Of a DNA stretch of 64,000 bases, positions 23,266-32,691 are shown one piece after another (the stretch's first letter is position 1; each line of letters opens with the position of its first letter). The DNA comes from Clytia hemisphaerica. Taxonomy: Eukaryota > Cnidaria > Hydrozoa > Leptothecata > Clytiidae. The translations under genes and the position numbers were made by a program. The notes beneath the pieces are model-generated. The model worked only from the letters and a program-made list of their open reading frames with translations, was not told the origin of the DNA and made no database searches. The stretch covers positions 709,141 through 773,140 of the forward strand of contig CACVBU010000538.1 in assembly GCA_902728285.1 (NCBI GenBank). Reading direction: 5' to 3'.

Positions 23266-23436
23266 TACAGCCCTTTCGATTGACTTCCAAATTTGCCATA
23301 CTCACCAACTTTGCCAAATCCACAATTTCAATGTCAAAAGATCACAGCTTCATGGCAAATTTGTACATCGCTACTCTGCCATTATGATTTCCGTTTTGTG
23401 ATGCTTAGTCAGCAGTTTTCTGTCGGCGTTTGTAAA

Positions 23437-23581
23437 CAGTCGAGTACTATTGCAAATTAGGAGAAATGCGGGTATTTCGCTTAAATAGGATGAATTATCC
23501 TAAATAAGATAAAATCGATAGCTTAGTTAGGAGAAATAGAAGAAAAAGTTGATTTTCTGAACAAATTCAGAGATCCGCGTC
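23437..23581 (+). repeat. Left 145-bp terminal inverted repeat
   Basis: Contains TTAGGAGAAAT twice (near 23457 and 23526) and an ATAGGATGAATTATCCTAAAT partial palindrome. These are likely transposase-binding sites (inference). Similar words recur just inside, near 23675-23715. Confidence 0.9.
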
Positions 23582-23855
23582 TTTATTACTCTCTAAATCA
23601 ATTGTGCTCATACAGAAGATCATTTTAAACCAAAAGTTAGCTTCTTATCAGCGCGGAGTGAAAAAATATAAGCATTTATCCTATTTTGGATAAAATGTAC
23701 TAAATAAGAGAAATAGTATTTTTGTTTACTTTCTTTCCCGTAATAAAAAAGATGAAGAATTAAAAAGGTTTGAGTGGACGAAAAGTGTCGAAAGCGTTCA
23801 ATCGTGTCTGTTACAATTACTGTTTAATACATCTTAATTTCTATATCTTCAAAAC

Positions 23856-24365
23856 ATGAGTCAAGTTTTTACTAAAAGAATTAGATGTTTAACATCTGAA
23901 GTGTTTCAAGAAGCCGATTTGGAAGATATTGTTCAGCACAACCGATTCAGGTTCGACAATAATCTCCGTAAAAAGCCCTTTTTAGGGTTTTATTCTACAG
24001 TCAATGGGTATCATCGCTTTCACGTGAGACCCTACTCATGCAGGATGACTTGTATGAGAGAACCAGAAAACAATTATGACCCAAAGGCGATCAAAATCCT
24101 GAAAGAAGATGGTACATGTGTTGGAAGGATGCCAGCGACATGCTGCCGCATTGTATCCAAGTACATCGATCTTGGCCATATAATCAAAACCAGTGTTTAC
24201 TGGAAAAATGATAAATGGCAACATGGACCCTCCATTGATTTTGGTGATGGCCCTAAACTCGTTTCTTTTTATGCTTTCGAGTTCGAATCCGTCCAGAAGA
24301 GAAACGAACTCGCAGAAGAACTGATGAATAAATTAATTGCCGTTGAAGAAGCTCGCGTCCCTTGA
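23856..24365 (+). CDS. Stand-alone HIRAN-domain protein, 169 aa
   Basis: A single open frame with start context AAAACATGA, 274 bp inside the left terminal repeat. Residues 41-110 form a HIRAN domain (PF08797): FLGFYSTVNGYHRFHVRPY, then the hallmark REPENNYDPKAIKIL, then DGTCVGRMPATCCRIVSKYI. In HLTF/Rad5 proteins HIRAN binds 3'-OH single-stranded DNA ends. The rest is short: an N-terminal region with HNRFRFDNNLRKK and a charged C-terminal helix. No helicase or RING part is attached, so it probably acts as a free DNA-end-binding accessory of the transposon (inference). An AATAAA poly(A) signal lies at 24449-24454. Confidence 0.85.
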   Translation: MSQVFTKRIRCLTSEVFQEADLEDIVQHNRFRFDNNLRKKPFLGFYSTVNGYHRFHVRPYSCRMTCMREPENNYDPKAIKILKEDGTCVGRMPATCCRIVSKYIDLGHIIKTSVYWKNDKWQHGPSIDFGDGPKLVSFYAFEFESVQKRNELAEELMNKLIAVEEARVP

Positions 24366-24516
24366 ACAGTTTAGCGTACTTTGATTATTTTAGGAGAATC
24401 CATGTAAAAATTTATCTCCATCTAGTATGCAATGTATAGTCTGCGAGTAATAAACAATTTTTTCTTGACTACAAGATTTCTCTTAGTCCTATTTTTTTTC
24501 TACATCTCCAGCTGAA

Positions 24517-24723
24517 ACTTTGCTCGTTTGGAGGACAGGATATGACTTTTCTCGGACTATTTGCAAGCGTTTTACAGTGTACCCTTTCGAATTCGAATTC
24601 TCATCAACAGAATATCCATTTTTTTTTCGAATTACAAAGACTGATATTAAGAAGTTCGAATCAGGGAGAGTGAGAGAGGAGCAATTCTTTACAAAAAAGA
24701 AGTATAAAATATCAGTTACTTAA
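24517..24723 (+). CDS. Possible small ORF or exon of the transposon
   Basis: Open from a CTCCAG acceptor-like site to TAA at 24721-24723, encoding YPFEFEFSSTEYPFFFRITK and SGRVREEQFFTKKKYK. The composition looks protein-like (aromatic and charged residues alternate) but no family is recognised and the start is unclear. It may be an exon joined to the next ORF. Confidence 0.3.
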   Translation, partial: TLLVWRTGYDFSRTICKRFTVYPFEFEFSSTEYPFFFRITKTDIKKFESGRVREEQFFTKKKYKISVT

Positions 24724-24775
24724 TTTTAACTTCTCTTCTACAGAAAAAAGTAAAAAAAAACAACATAGAAATAGA

Positions 24776-25000
24776 ATGGAACAAGAAACATTAGAAGAAA
24801 TCGAAGAAACACCTTTTGTTTATGATGAAAATCTCAAAAAGTATCCAATTCGCGACTCTAATAAGAAACACTCTTCGAAAGAAGAAACCCTGGCCAATGG
24901 TAAAAAAACAAGAAGAAGGGCTGAAGGATATATAACAAATCCGTCTAAGCGATCAGATGCCAGACATAAAAGGAAAAACGGTATTGATTTGTTTATGTAA
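24776..25000 (+). CDS. Small charged protein of the transposon, 74 aa
   Basis: ATG at 24776, TAA at 24998-25000. The acidic N-terminus (MEQETLEEIEETPFVYDE) is followed by a very basic C-terminus (KKTRRRAEGYITNPSKRSDA, RHKRKNG). It lies between the HIRAN gene and the repeat-protein gene, same strand. The basic tail could bind nucleic acid (inference). Not recognised. A GTATTG donor near the end leaves open that it splices to a later exon. Confidence 0.45.
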   Translation: MEQETLEEIEETPFVYDENLKKYPIRDSNKKHSSKEETLANGKKTRRRAEGYITNPSKRSDARHKRKNGIDLFM

Positions 25001-25009
25001 TACAATTTT

Positions 25010-25490
25010 TCATTTATTTACTCCGTTCTCCATAAACAAATTGACAATTGCCTATATACTGTATGAATCTAGCGACAATAGAACTTAAAATAGTTTTTAA
25101 AATGATAAAATATCCTGAGGTGGGTACTAGGGCAAAATGTAAGTATATTGTGGTACACATTTTTTTTTAATAAACAACCGAGTTGCTGAGGGCTCAGGCC
25201 TCAAAATTGCCCAAAAAATAAGCAACTTGCTTAGCAATCCTGAGGCCTCAAATTCAAATTAGTAACTTTTTTCCTCAGCAATGAAAAATATCTTTGACAC
25301 AACTTTAAAAGAAAGCGTTGAAAATCTTTGAAAAATACCTCTACTGCCCATTCAAAATTGAAGAATTGTTGAAAAATGCAAAACTGTGCTTTTCAACCAT
25401 TTTAAGCTTGAAAATTTTTAAGCAACCTTACAAGCAACTTTGGGCCTGGACTTCGAAAAATCCTTAGCAAATCTAGGCCTGACCCGAAAA
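25010..25490. other. Non-coding gap within the transposon
   Basis: Contains paired phrases GGGCTCAGGCCTCAAAATTG (about 25190) and ATCCTGAGGCCTCAAATT (about 25240) with GTTGCTGAGG/CCTCAGCAAT around them, a small repeat of unknown meaning. No coding seen. Confidence 0.4.
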
Positions 25491-26801
25491 ATGGAGTTAC
25501 TTATAAAAAAAAGTGTAGATCTTGATAGTTCTAGAAGTATAAAACAGCAAGATTTTATCTATTTTTTCTTAGGACTTCTTCTCTCAGCGTATCAATATAC
25601 GTTGGTCACTGGTGGGAGAGTGTATATTGAATTTGAATACGAAGATGGCAGGAAAAAAAGCAAAGTTACAGAAAGATACAGCTCATCATTGGGTATGATG
25701 CACGATAAGAGAATGAAAGAAACCAATGAACAACTTCAGTCTTCCTCATCTACCATCACGTCACCAAGGTCACTTGGCTCGCCTATGTCTCTGGGCTCTC
25801 CACTTTTTCTAGGTTCATCTCCTGAATCGACAGATCTACTTGACTTTTGTTCTCAAGTTACACCAGTACACGGAGAACAACCTACCCAAACAAGTACACC
25901 AAAGTCCATATTCGTTCAAACAAATGCATCAAATCCGATCGTTCGAACAAATGCACCAACGTCAACCATACAAACAAATACACCAAAGTCCATAATCGTT
26001 CAAACAAATGCATCAAATCCGATCGTTCGAACAAATGCACCAACGTCAACCATACAAACAAATACACCAAAGTCCATAATCGTTCGAACAAATGCACCAA
26101 ATCCGATCGTTCGAACAAATGCACCAACGTCAACCATACAAACAAATACACCAAAGTCCATAATCGTTCTAACAAATGCACCAAATCCGATCGTTCGAGC
26201 AAATTCATCAAAAGTAAACTCAATTGTTCAAGAAAAATCGACCATTCAAGCAAATTCATTAAAAACAAATTCGATCATTCAAGCAAATTCATTAAAAGCA
26301 AATTCGATCATTCAAGCAAATTCATTAAAAGCAAATTCGATCATTCAAGCAAATTCATTAAAAGCAAATTCGATCGTTCAAGCAAGCTCATTAAAAGCAA
26401 ATTCAATCGTTCAGGTCCAGGCAAACTCACCGATCGTTCAGAGTAATACATTTAAACCGTATTCATTAATCGCACAAACAAATTCATTCGTACCCACGTC
26501 AATTGTTCAAACAAACGCACAAAAAACTATCAAAATAGTTGCAACACATGGAGCAAAACCTGTACAACAGTTAGGTCAAAATCAAAAGAATCCCAAGGTT
26601 ATAATACTAGGACAAACACAACAAGAAAGAAAAGCACCTCTGCCTTTTACGAACCATGGTAGTTATTCGTTAAAACCAACGATCACTGATAAATTGTTAA
26701 AAGATATTTCGCCATCAGCCAAACTTTTTCCTGTTAAAAGGGGAGGTGAGCCAAAATTAAGAGGACCATCAGGACTGCAAAGAAAAAAAGCAAAGAAATA
26801 G
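25491..26801 (+). CDS. Repeat-rich Ser/Thr/Asn/Gln protein of the transposon, 436 aa
   Basis: The ATG at 25491 is preferred over an in-frame TTG at 25440. Residues 1-70 look globular (VDLDSSRSIKQQDFIYFFLG and GGRVYIEFEYEDGRKKSKV). A Ser-rich linker follows, then about four 28-residue units of the type TNTPKSIIVQTNASNPIVRT + NAPTSTIQ (84-nt period, 25890-26200), then about seven 11-residue units of the type ANSLKANSIIQ (33-nt period, 26200-26420). The C-terminus is basic and ends QRKKAKK, a nuclear-localisation-like tail. The repeats force long ORFs in two other frames, which are shadows. No family recognised. The low-complexity centre may be disordered. Confidence 0.65.
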   Translation: MELLIKKSVDLDSSRSIKQQDFIYFFLGLLLSAYQYTLVTGGRVYIEFEYEDGRKKSKVTERYSSSLGMMHDKRMKETNEQLQSSSSTITSPRSLGSPMSLGSPLFLGSSPESTDLLDFCSQVTPVHGEQPTQTSTPKSIFVQTNASNPIVRTNAPTSTIQTNTPKSIIVQTNASNPIVRTNAPTSTIQTNTPKSIIVRTNAPNPIVRTNAPTSTIQTNTPKSIIVLTNAPNPIVRANSSKVNSIVQEKSTIQANSLKTNSIIQANSLKANSIIQANSLKANSIIQANSLKANSIVQASSLKANSIVQVQANSPIVQSNTFKPYSLIAQTNSFVPTSIVQTNAQKTIKIVATHGAKPVQQLGQNQKNPKVIILGQTQQERKAPLPFTNHGSYSLKPTITDKLLKDISPSAKLFPVKRGGEPKLRGPSGLQRKKAKK

Positions 26802-27198
26802 ACTCTGTATATGTACGACTATCATTGTGTTTACAAAACATTTTTCATACCTGAAGCTGAAAAACTTAACTATAACGTAATTATTCTTTAGTTTAAATTT
26901 CTTTTGATATTTAACAGTTACACATGTAGGAAACATGACCTATATACATGACCATATACTATACAAAAATCTCAGTTGTTTCTAATCAAAATTTGACTAC
27001 AATTTCATACGTAAGAAGAAATTTATGGTGTAAATGAATGAAAATATTTCTAATGTCCCTAAAGGAAGATAGATCTTCTGGCCTAAGGATCACTTCTGAT
27101 CCTGATGAAAAATTCTTGATTTTGTACACAATTATTTTCCAATGCAAAAATGTTAGTTTTCAAAAATTTTCGTAGTTTCTACACTTAAATTTTTTTTT

Positions 27199-27253
27199 AA
27201 AGAGTGAAAAGATTCATATATATTTATATTATATATGAATCTTTTCACTCTTT
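27199..27253. repeat. Perfect hairpin 1 between the converging transposon genes
   Basis: The 24-bp arms AAAGAGTGAAAAGATTCATA + TATA and their exact complement at 27230-27253 enclose a 7-nt loop. It lies 400 bp after the repeat-protein stop and 590 bp before the end of the opposite gene. Confidence 0.85.
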
Positions 27254-27284
27254 TAGAGAAACTTTACAGAAAATGGATTGGTCA

Positions 27285-27352
27285 AAAATTGGAGGTTTTC
27301 TCAGGACTATGAATCAAAGACCCTTCATAGTCCTGAGAAAACCTCCAATTTT
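27285..27352. repeat. Perfect hairpin 2 between the converging transposon genes
   Basis: The 29-bp arms (27285-27313 AAAATTGGAGGTTTTCTCAG + GACTATGAA; exact complement 27324-27352) enclose a 10-nt loop. The size fits a short miRNA-precursor-like stem or a foldback; nothing shows which. Confidence 0.85.
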
Positions 27353-27844
27353 ATTTTTTTTAAATTTTGCTACAATAAAAAACTATCTATTATAATGATT
27401 AGGTTTAGAGGAGCTTAAAAATATTTTGAGGGTTTTTCCTGAAATTATAAACAGTGCATTCACCTCACAAAGGATAAGTAAAGTTTTAGAGGGTTTACAG
27501 TTCCCCAACCTCCCCCTCTCACTCCCCCAAAAAACTGAATATTTTCTCACATTTTCTCACACAAAATTTACCATTTTCCCAAATTTTAATATTTATCTTA
27601 TATTTTATCTTTATATTTTCATATTTATCAAAATGTATATAGATTTTACATTAGATTAATTATATCCAGTCAACTGTGGCCCTGGAAAATATAGTTTATC
27701 ATTCTTTTTCAAAAAAATTCTTCCTTATTGTTACTTCCATCAGAACCAAGAAAATGAAAATTTTGATAATTCTAATAAATTTTAATTTCATCAAAAGTCA
27801 AACTGATAAAATTTGAAAGCATTAGTGGGCTTTGATTTTCAGTA

Positions 27845-30800
27845 TCACTCACTAGGAAAAATCTTGATCAAGTCATATTTAATTGACTCAAAAGAAGTTC
27901 CATTCATATAAGTTCTCCAATATTCTTTGCGTTTTGATTTAAGATTTGATGTGAGATTTACTAAGTCATCACTCAAAATATCACCATAAATGTTGTACAC
28001 AGTATCTTTACTTGTATATTCAAGAAATTGAGACTGTCTTAAAATGGCTCTCCATTCATTAATTTCGTCGCTTAACAGTACAACTCTTGGGTAAGTATCA
28101 GTTTCCAAATGTAACAATTTGGACGCATTGGAATAGATGCTATCTAGAGTATCGACTGATCTAGATATACGTTGCCAGGTAGATTTGTTAACAATACCTT
28201 TCGGAGCCATTAACTTTTGCCGTTGGACTTTTTGCTCCAGCATGAAATCCCCACCCTGGTTTCTGCTATTTACATTGTGAGAAGAGAATGTCAAATTTTC
28301 TCTTGTTTGCTGCTCTACTTCTTCAGGCATTGTAGATTTCATTAACAAATCTCTATATTCAATTTCACGATAATAAGGATGATTAAAGCCATAAAACCAA
28401 TCATTGAAGGCATACCTTCCAGCATTGCTAACATTGGCATCGTTATTGCGGTCACCCACTCGTTGAATGTATACCCCAAGCGCAAAGTCCAACAAATGAA
28501 ATATAAACTTTAGTGTAGCGGAAGATTGTTCTGACTGCCAATGAACAAATCCTGCAGGAGACAATTCTTCCATGTCTTTTCTATCGGCATACAAACGAAT
28601 AAGCTCAAGTACTGTACCATGCAAAAAAATTTCAAATGTTTCCCAAGCTCTATGAGTGTCACTACAGCTAATGAACGACGAGTAAGCTAATGTTGAATTG
28701 AAGTTGAGTACGTCCTGACCAAGTGGTTCGAAGCATACTTTATCCATGATCTAAAAGTTTAAAATATATAGAAAAACTCATTAGACTTTCTTAAAAATTG
28801 CATTAAAAAACAAAAAAAAATAAAATACATAACTCCAAGGTTAATTTATGAAATAATATATAGTTGAAGGGGTCAAGGATACCAACCCAAGGCTTGAAAA
28901 CCTAACTTATTTTTGAAATTTGAAAGTAGTAGACTCCAGCAACCACTCATTTAGGTATCAAAATCAACTTCAAAAGATTCCCTTACTTTTTGAAAAAGGG
29001 GACCTAGTTCCTCATTTTGGTATGGATAGCAACTGGACACTTGACTTTTTGAAATTTGAAGAAAATACTAACACAACTGTCGACCCCCTGTGTGGATGGA
29101 TTAAAACATAGCTTTGAGCTGCTTTGAAGCTGGTAAATAACTTTTTTAAGAAGCTCTTTAAATACACGCTTTTTTTATAAGAATACCTTCTATAAGAATA
29201 TCAGGGTGAAAATTGGCCAAATCGTAAGAATACTTCCAGGGTGAGTTTCACATATTTTGATAAGAATATAGTCATTTTCTATTTGGTAAGAAAAATAACT
29301 GGGTTTTTTGTTCGACTTAAATTGAGACTTAAAGGTAGAAATGTAATTTTGGCTTCAAATGTGCGCTAGATAGCAAGAAACTCTCAAATAGGTCATTTCT
29401 TGTACTTGTATAAAGGTCAAGTCTGAGAAAGTAAGAGTAAATCAAGAATATTTTACCCTCAATCCCGGCAATTTCTTAAGAATACTTGAGCCTTAGCCAA
29501 AGTACACTTTTCTTATAAAAATTATTCAGCACAAAACAAATTGGCAAAGTAAGCTTCAGTTTAGTTTGTATCTGTGTGTCTGATAGCGGACACAAAAGGC
29601 AATAAGGAAAATTAGAGAGAAAAAATCACCTTGAAGAATCCTTTCATTTGATTCATATTAAGATGCCCAAGGCCAGGTTGCATGGCAACCCAATCATATT
29701 TCTCTTTGTTTTGATCAATCAATCTGTTGGCCAAGCAGTACGGTGGACCATCACATCCAATAAATGTCCATTGCCTCTGATGACCAATTCCCAGGTTAAT
29801 CTTCAGCTGATCCAATATATGTTTCAGATTTTCATAGGAGTTAGGGTTAAGTAGAATTGGCTCTCCAACCATCTGGGGACACACATTTATATGTTTGGTT
29901 TCACCAATAAAGAGATATTTTTCGCCATCTGAAGAGCTTTGGACAGTCCTTTCCTCTTTTTTCTTTTCTTTCCTCTTTACGTCGGCACCGCAAGTGTCAC
30001 AAACACGTTTTCTTGGTCCATATTCTGTCATGCATGTCTAAAATTTTAAAATAAAATGAAATACAAAAAAGTTATGTGATGAGTGAACCTAAGTGGCTGT
30101 TGTAAATATCTCAACAAAATATTTCAAGAATATTACTTTTAGAAAAATTTGCAACATTTTGTTCTGGATTTAAAAATAGGATACTGGTGTCTAATTTTCC
30201 CTTGTAAAAATAAGCTTATTATAAAGAGGTTAAAGTAAACACCCTTCAGCCCTTAACACAGTAAATTTTGTAACCCACTTTACCCAACAAAACAAGTGAT
30301 ATAAGGTATTTATAAAAATAAATTTAATTTTTACCTGATTCGTACATATTCGAGTTTTAACAGACATCAACTCTTCTATTCTAGAAGTTATTTTGTCATC
30401 TTCTTGTTTGAAAAGATGTATCATTTGAAACAAATAGTTGTAGCGGCATCTACGGAAGATTATTCTGGAATTTTGTATGAAGGTTTCCATCTTTTCTTGT
30501 TTTTGTTCCACTGTTAAACCTGCACCCCAGACAATAGGCTTCAAGCTTGCGTCAGTTTGGAGTGAATGAATGGTCCGGAGTATGATGTGTAGAGTGGTTG
30601 TGATGACATCTGCTGCTCCTACTTTATCTTTTGAAACTCTATAATTTTTAATGATATATTTTCCAATATTATCAATGAATGTTATTATGTCCCCAAGAGG
30701 ACATTCTAACGGAGCACTTCCAATTTCATTCAACCAAGTCAAAAATGTTGTATATCCACCTCCAGGAGTCAACTTCCCATTGAGCACACTGACTACTTTT

Positions 30801-31456
30801 GATCCGGAGATGAAGGATTGAACCACGTTTGATACAAAATGATAGGGAAAAATCCACTTTACATTACAAAAAGAGTAGATAGCTTCAATAGTCATGATTA
30901 GCTGATATTGTAATTGCGAATCCAAACTCGAAATATTTCTGTTAGACAGCCCTTCAAGAAAAGAGACCAGAAAGGTATCGTAGTGTTCAACATCGTTTTT
31001 TGGAAGTATTGATTGAAGATAGTTCACATTTGTGTACTTTTGGGATAGGCTTTCTCCAGTTTGTTGAATCCGTGGATTTAACACAATCTTCCCCAATGTT
31101 CTGAAACATTTTTTCCAAATTGATTCCTCAACAGTGTCAATATCCTTGGAAAATTCTGTTAGGGCTGAATTGAATGATGTAACAGCACTACTAAGCGATT
31201 TTGGTTCAGGGAGCCTGTCACTAGGTGAAATAATACGTTTTGTCTTTGCAATACATGCCTGACATAGAAACTTTTCTCTTTCACCAAGAAAAAGGTGGTC
31301 TCTGAGGAACTCGACAACTTCCACGTATACTTTTGACCGTACAATGTGCAGGACACTTTCATCTGGTGTAAAATCCTTCCAAATCTCGTGGAATGAGCAG
31401 CAACAATAAAATTTACTTTTCTTCGCCTCCTCATTCACTGATTGTTCATCCGCCAT
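27845..31456 (-). CDS. DUF6589-like putative transposase of the transposon, 811 aa, three exons
   Basis: Exons in transcript order: 31456-30335 (374 codons), 30037-29630 (136), 28750-27845 (301 plus TGA). All junctions are phase 0 with GT-AG. The start ATG is 220 bp inside the right terminal repeat. The N-terminus has a Cys-rich cluster (FYCCCSFHEIW ... EKFLCQACIAKTKR); exon 2 has another CxxC (VCDTCGADVKRKEKK), then VCPQMVGEPILLNP, WTFIGCDGPPYCLANRLID (Asp at about residue 470) and DWVAMQPGLGHLNMNQMKGF. Conserved 'D-G-[LP]-P' and 'QPGLGH' motifs are typical of the large transposon-associated metazoan/fungal family I associate with DUF6589 (from memory, unchecked). Exon 3 has HWQSEQSSATLKFIFHLLDF and ends FPSE. 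A DDE-type fold is an inference from context. The TGA overlaps a GTGAGT donor-like sequence, so a further exon is possible. Confidence 0.65.
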
Positions 31457-31675
31457 GTTGAAAATTTCAATTTTGTATTTCCGTGAAAGTTTATGCCGAG
31501 TCAGCAGAATTTCGGAATCAATTTCGCTTAGCTCAGCGGAATTCCAAGTATTTTTCTGAACTACGCATGCGTACTACTTAAAAGTTGAATAACTTCTGAA
31601 CGCACGCTGACTGGTGGATCAGACTTCACAAGCATACTATGCTGGCTCCAAATTTCTTAAATTTATGCAAAACTT

Positions 31676-31820
31676 GACGCGGATCTCTGAATTTGTTCAG
31701 AAAATCAACTTTTTCTTCTATTTCTCCTAACTAAGCTATCGATTTTATCTTATTTAGGATAATTCATCCTATTTAAGCGAAATACCCGCATTTCTCCTAA
31801 TTTGCAATAGTACTCGACTG
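31676..31820 (-). repeat. Right 145-bp terminal inverted repeat
   Basis: The exact reverse complement of 23437-23581, ending TACTCGACTG before the GTAAA duplication. Confidence 0.9.
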
Positions 31821-32691
31821 GTAAAGCGAACGATTTTTTAACCAATCAAATTGCCGATCGGCATTGTTTTGCTTTAGCATTGGAAGGTCTTCTATTTTCA
31901 AAAACTTTGGCAAAAGTGGCAAAATTGGAGCCGAAAAGAACACAGGTCTCGTGGGAACAGTGTTTTGTATAGAGACGTATGGAGGTAAGTTCCAAAAACG
32001 CCAAGAATGCCAGATTCACCACATCTTTTTTATTTGGCATTTATGGCACTCAAATTTTGCCACATTTGCCAAATTTTTGTCAATCGAATGCAAAATAATT
32101 GGCAAACAGGGCAAAAGTGGCATATTTTGAAGTCAATCGAATTGGCTGATAGTGTGACATGCATATTTCATAAATCCATTTAGTTTATTAAGATACATGA
32201 AATATTTCGGAGAACGAATTCTTAAAATGAAATTAACAGTGTAGACGTTTTTCTAATGTGAAGTACACCATTTTCCTGTTTGTAAAATAGAAATGTTTTG
32301 AACATTCAAATGATGACCATAACCATTCAAAATTGAAATGTTGTTTCATTGAGTATAGATCGTACCTGTCATCCACAAGGGAACATCTTCGAGAGGAGAA
32401 TCTAGAAGCTCTGAAATTACAAAAAAGAATACAAGCTGATCAATCATTTAAGACAAAAAAGCTGATAATAATCAATTTATTACTCCCTTCTCATTATGCT
32501 CAAACTTTAGCAACCTGCTTCCTCGAGAAAGAAAAATGTGTTTCATGACAAACAACATGAGTTTAATAAGTATATATTTGTCTTGTCATTAACAGTGCTT
32601 TTCTGATAAGATAAAATAATCTCTGTGGGAATTCAAAATTTTTTTATCTTTTAAAGATGCCCTTCAAAATTCGAGATTTAAGATCAGAAGA

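Larger units (their letters stand above)
23437..31820. mobile_element. Large DNA transposon, 8,384 bp, with HIRAN and DUF6589-like genes
   Basis: The terminal inverted repeats are 145 bp each and identical at every base (23437-23581 and 31676-31820), starting CAGTCGAGTACTATTGCAAA. GTAAA directly flanks both ends (23432-23436 and 31821-31825), a 5-bp target duplication. Inside are plus-strand genes from 23856 to 26801 and a minus-strand three-exon gene from 31456 to 27845, converging. The identical repeats and intact reading frames indicate recent activity. The content does not match Polinton/Maverick (no DNA polymerase, integrase or ATPase), and a 5-bp duplication does not fit 8-bp families such as hAT. 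Superfamily not assigned. Confidence 0.85.
23269..32148. mobile_element. Outer inverted-repeat element, disrupted by the large transposon
   Basis: The left end CAGCCCTTTCGATTGACTTC continues to AAATTTGCCA; the right end reads TGGCATATTTTGAAGTCAAT followed by CGAATTGGCTG, its imperfect inverse. Repeated GGCAAA/TTTGCC phrases fill the remaining flanks (23290-23345 and 31880-32125). The 8.4-kb element lies inside it, so insertion order is clear: outer element first, large transposon second. Confidence 0.6.

Noticed and set aside
25847-26446. 199-aa plus-strand ORF and 128-aa minus-strand ORF (25882-26268) with regular repeats
   Set aside because: Both are other-frame readings of the 84-nt and 33-nt repeats in the 436-aa protein.
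23437-31820. Polinton/Maverick or adintovirus
   Set aside because: No DNA polymerase B, integrase, packaging ATPase, protease or capsid gene; 5-bp rather than 6-bp duplication; too short.
32333-32548. 71-aa plus-strand ORF with a helical-looking middle
   Set aside because: No homology cue and no splice context; too short to support.
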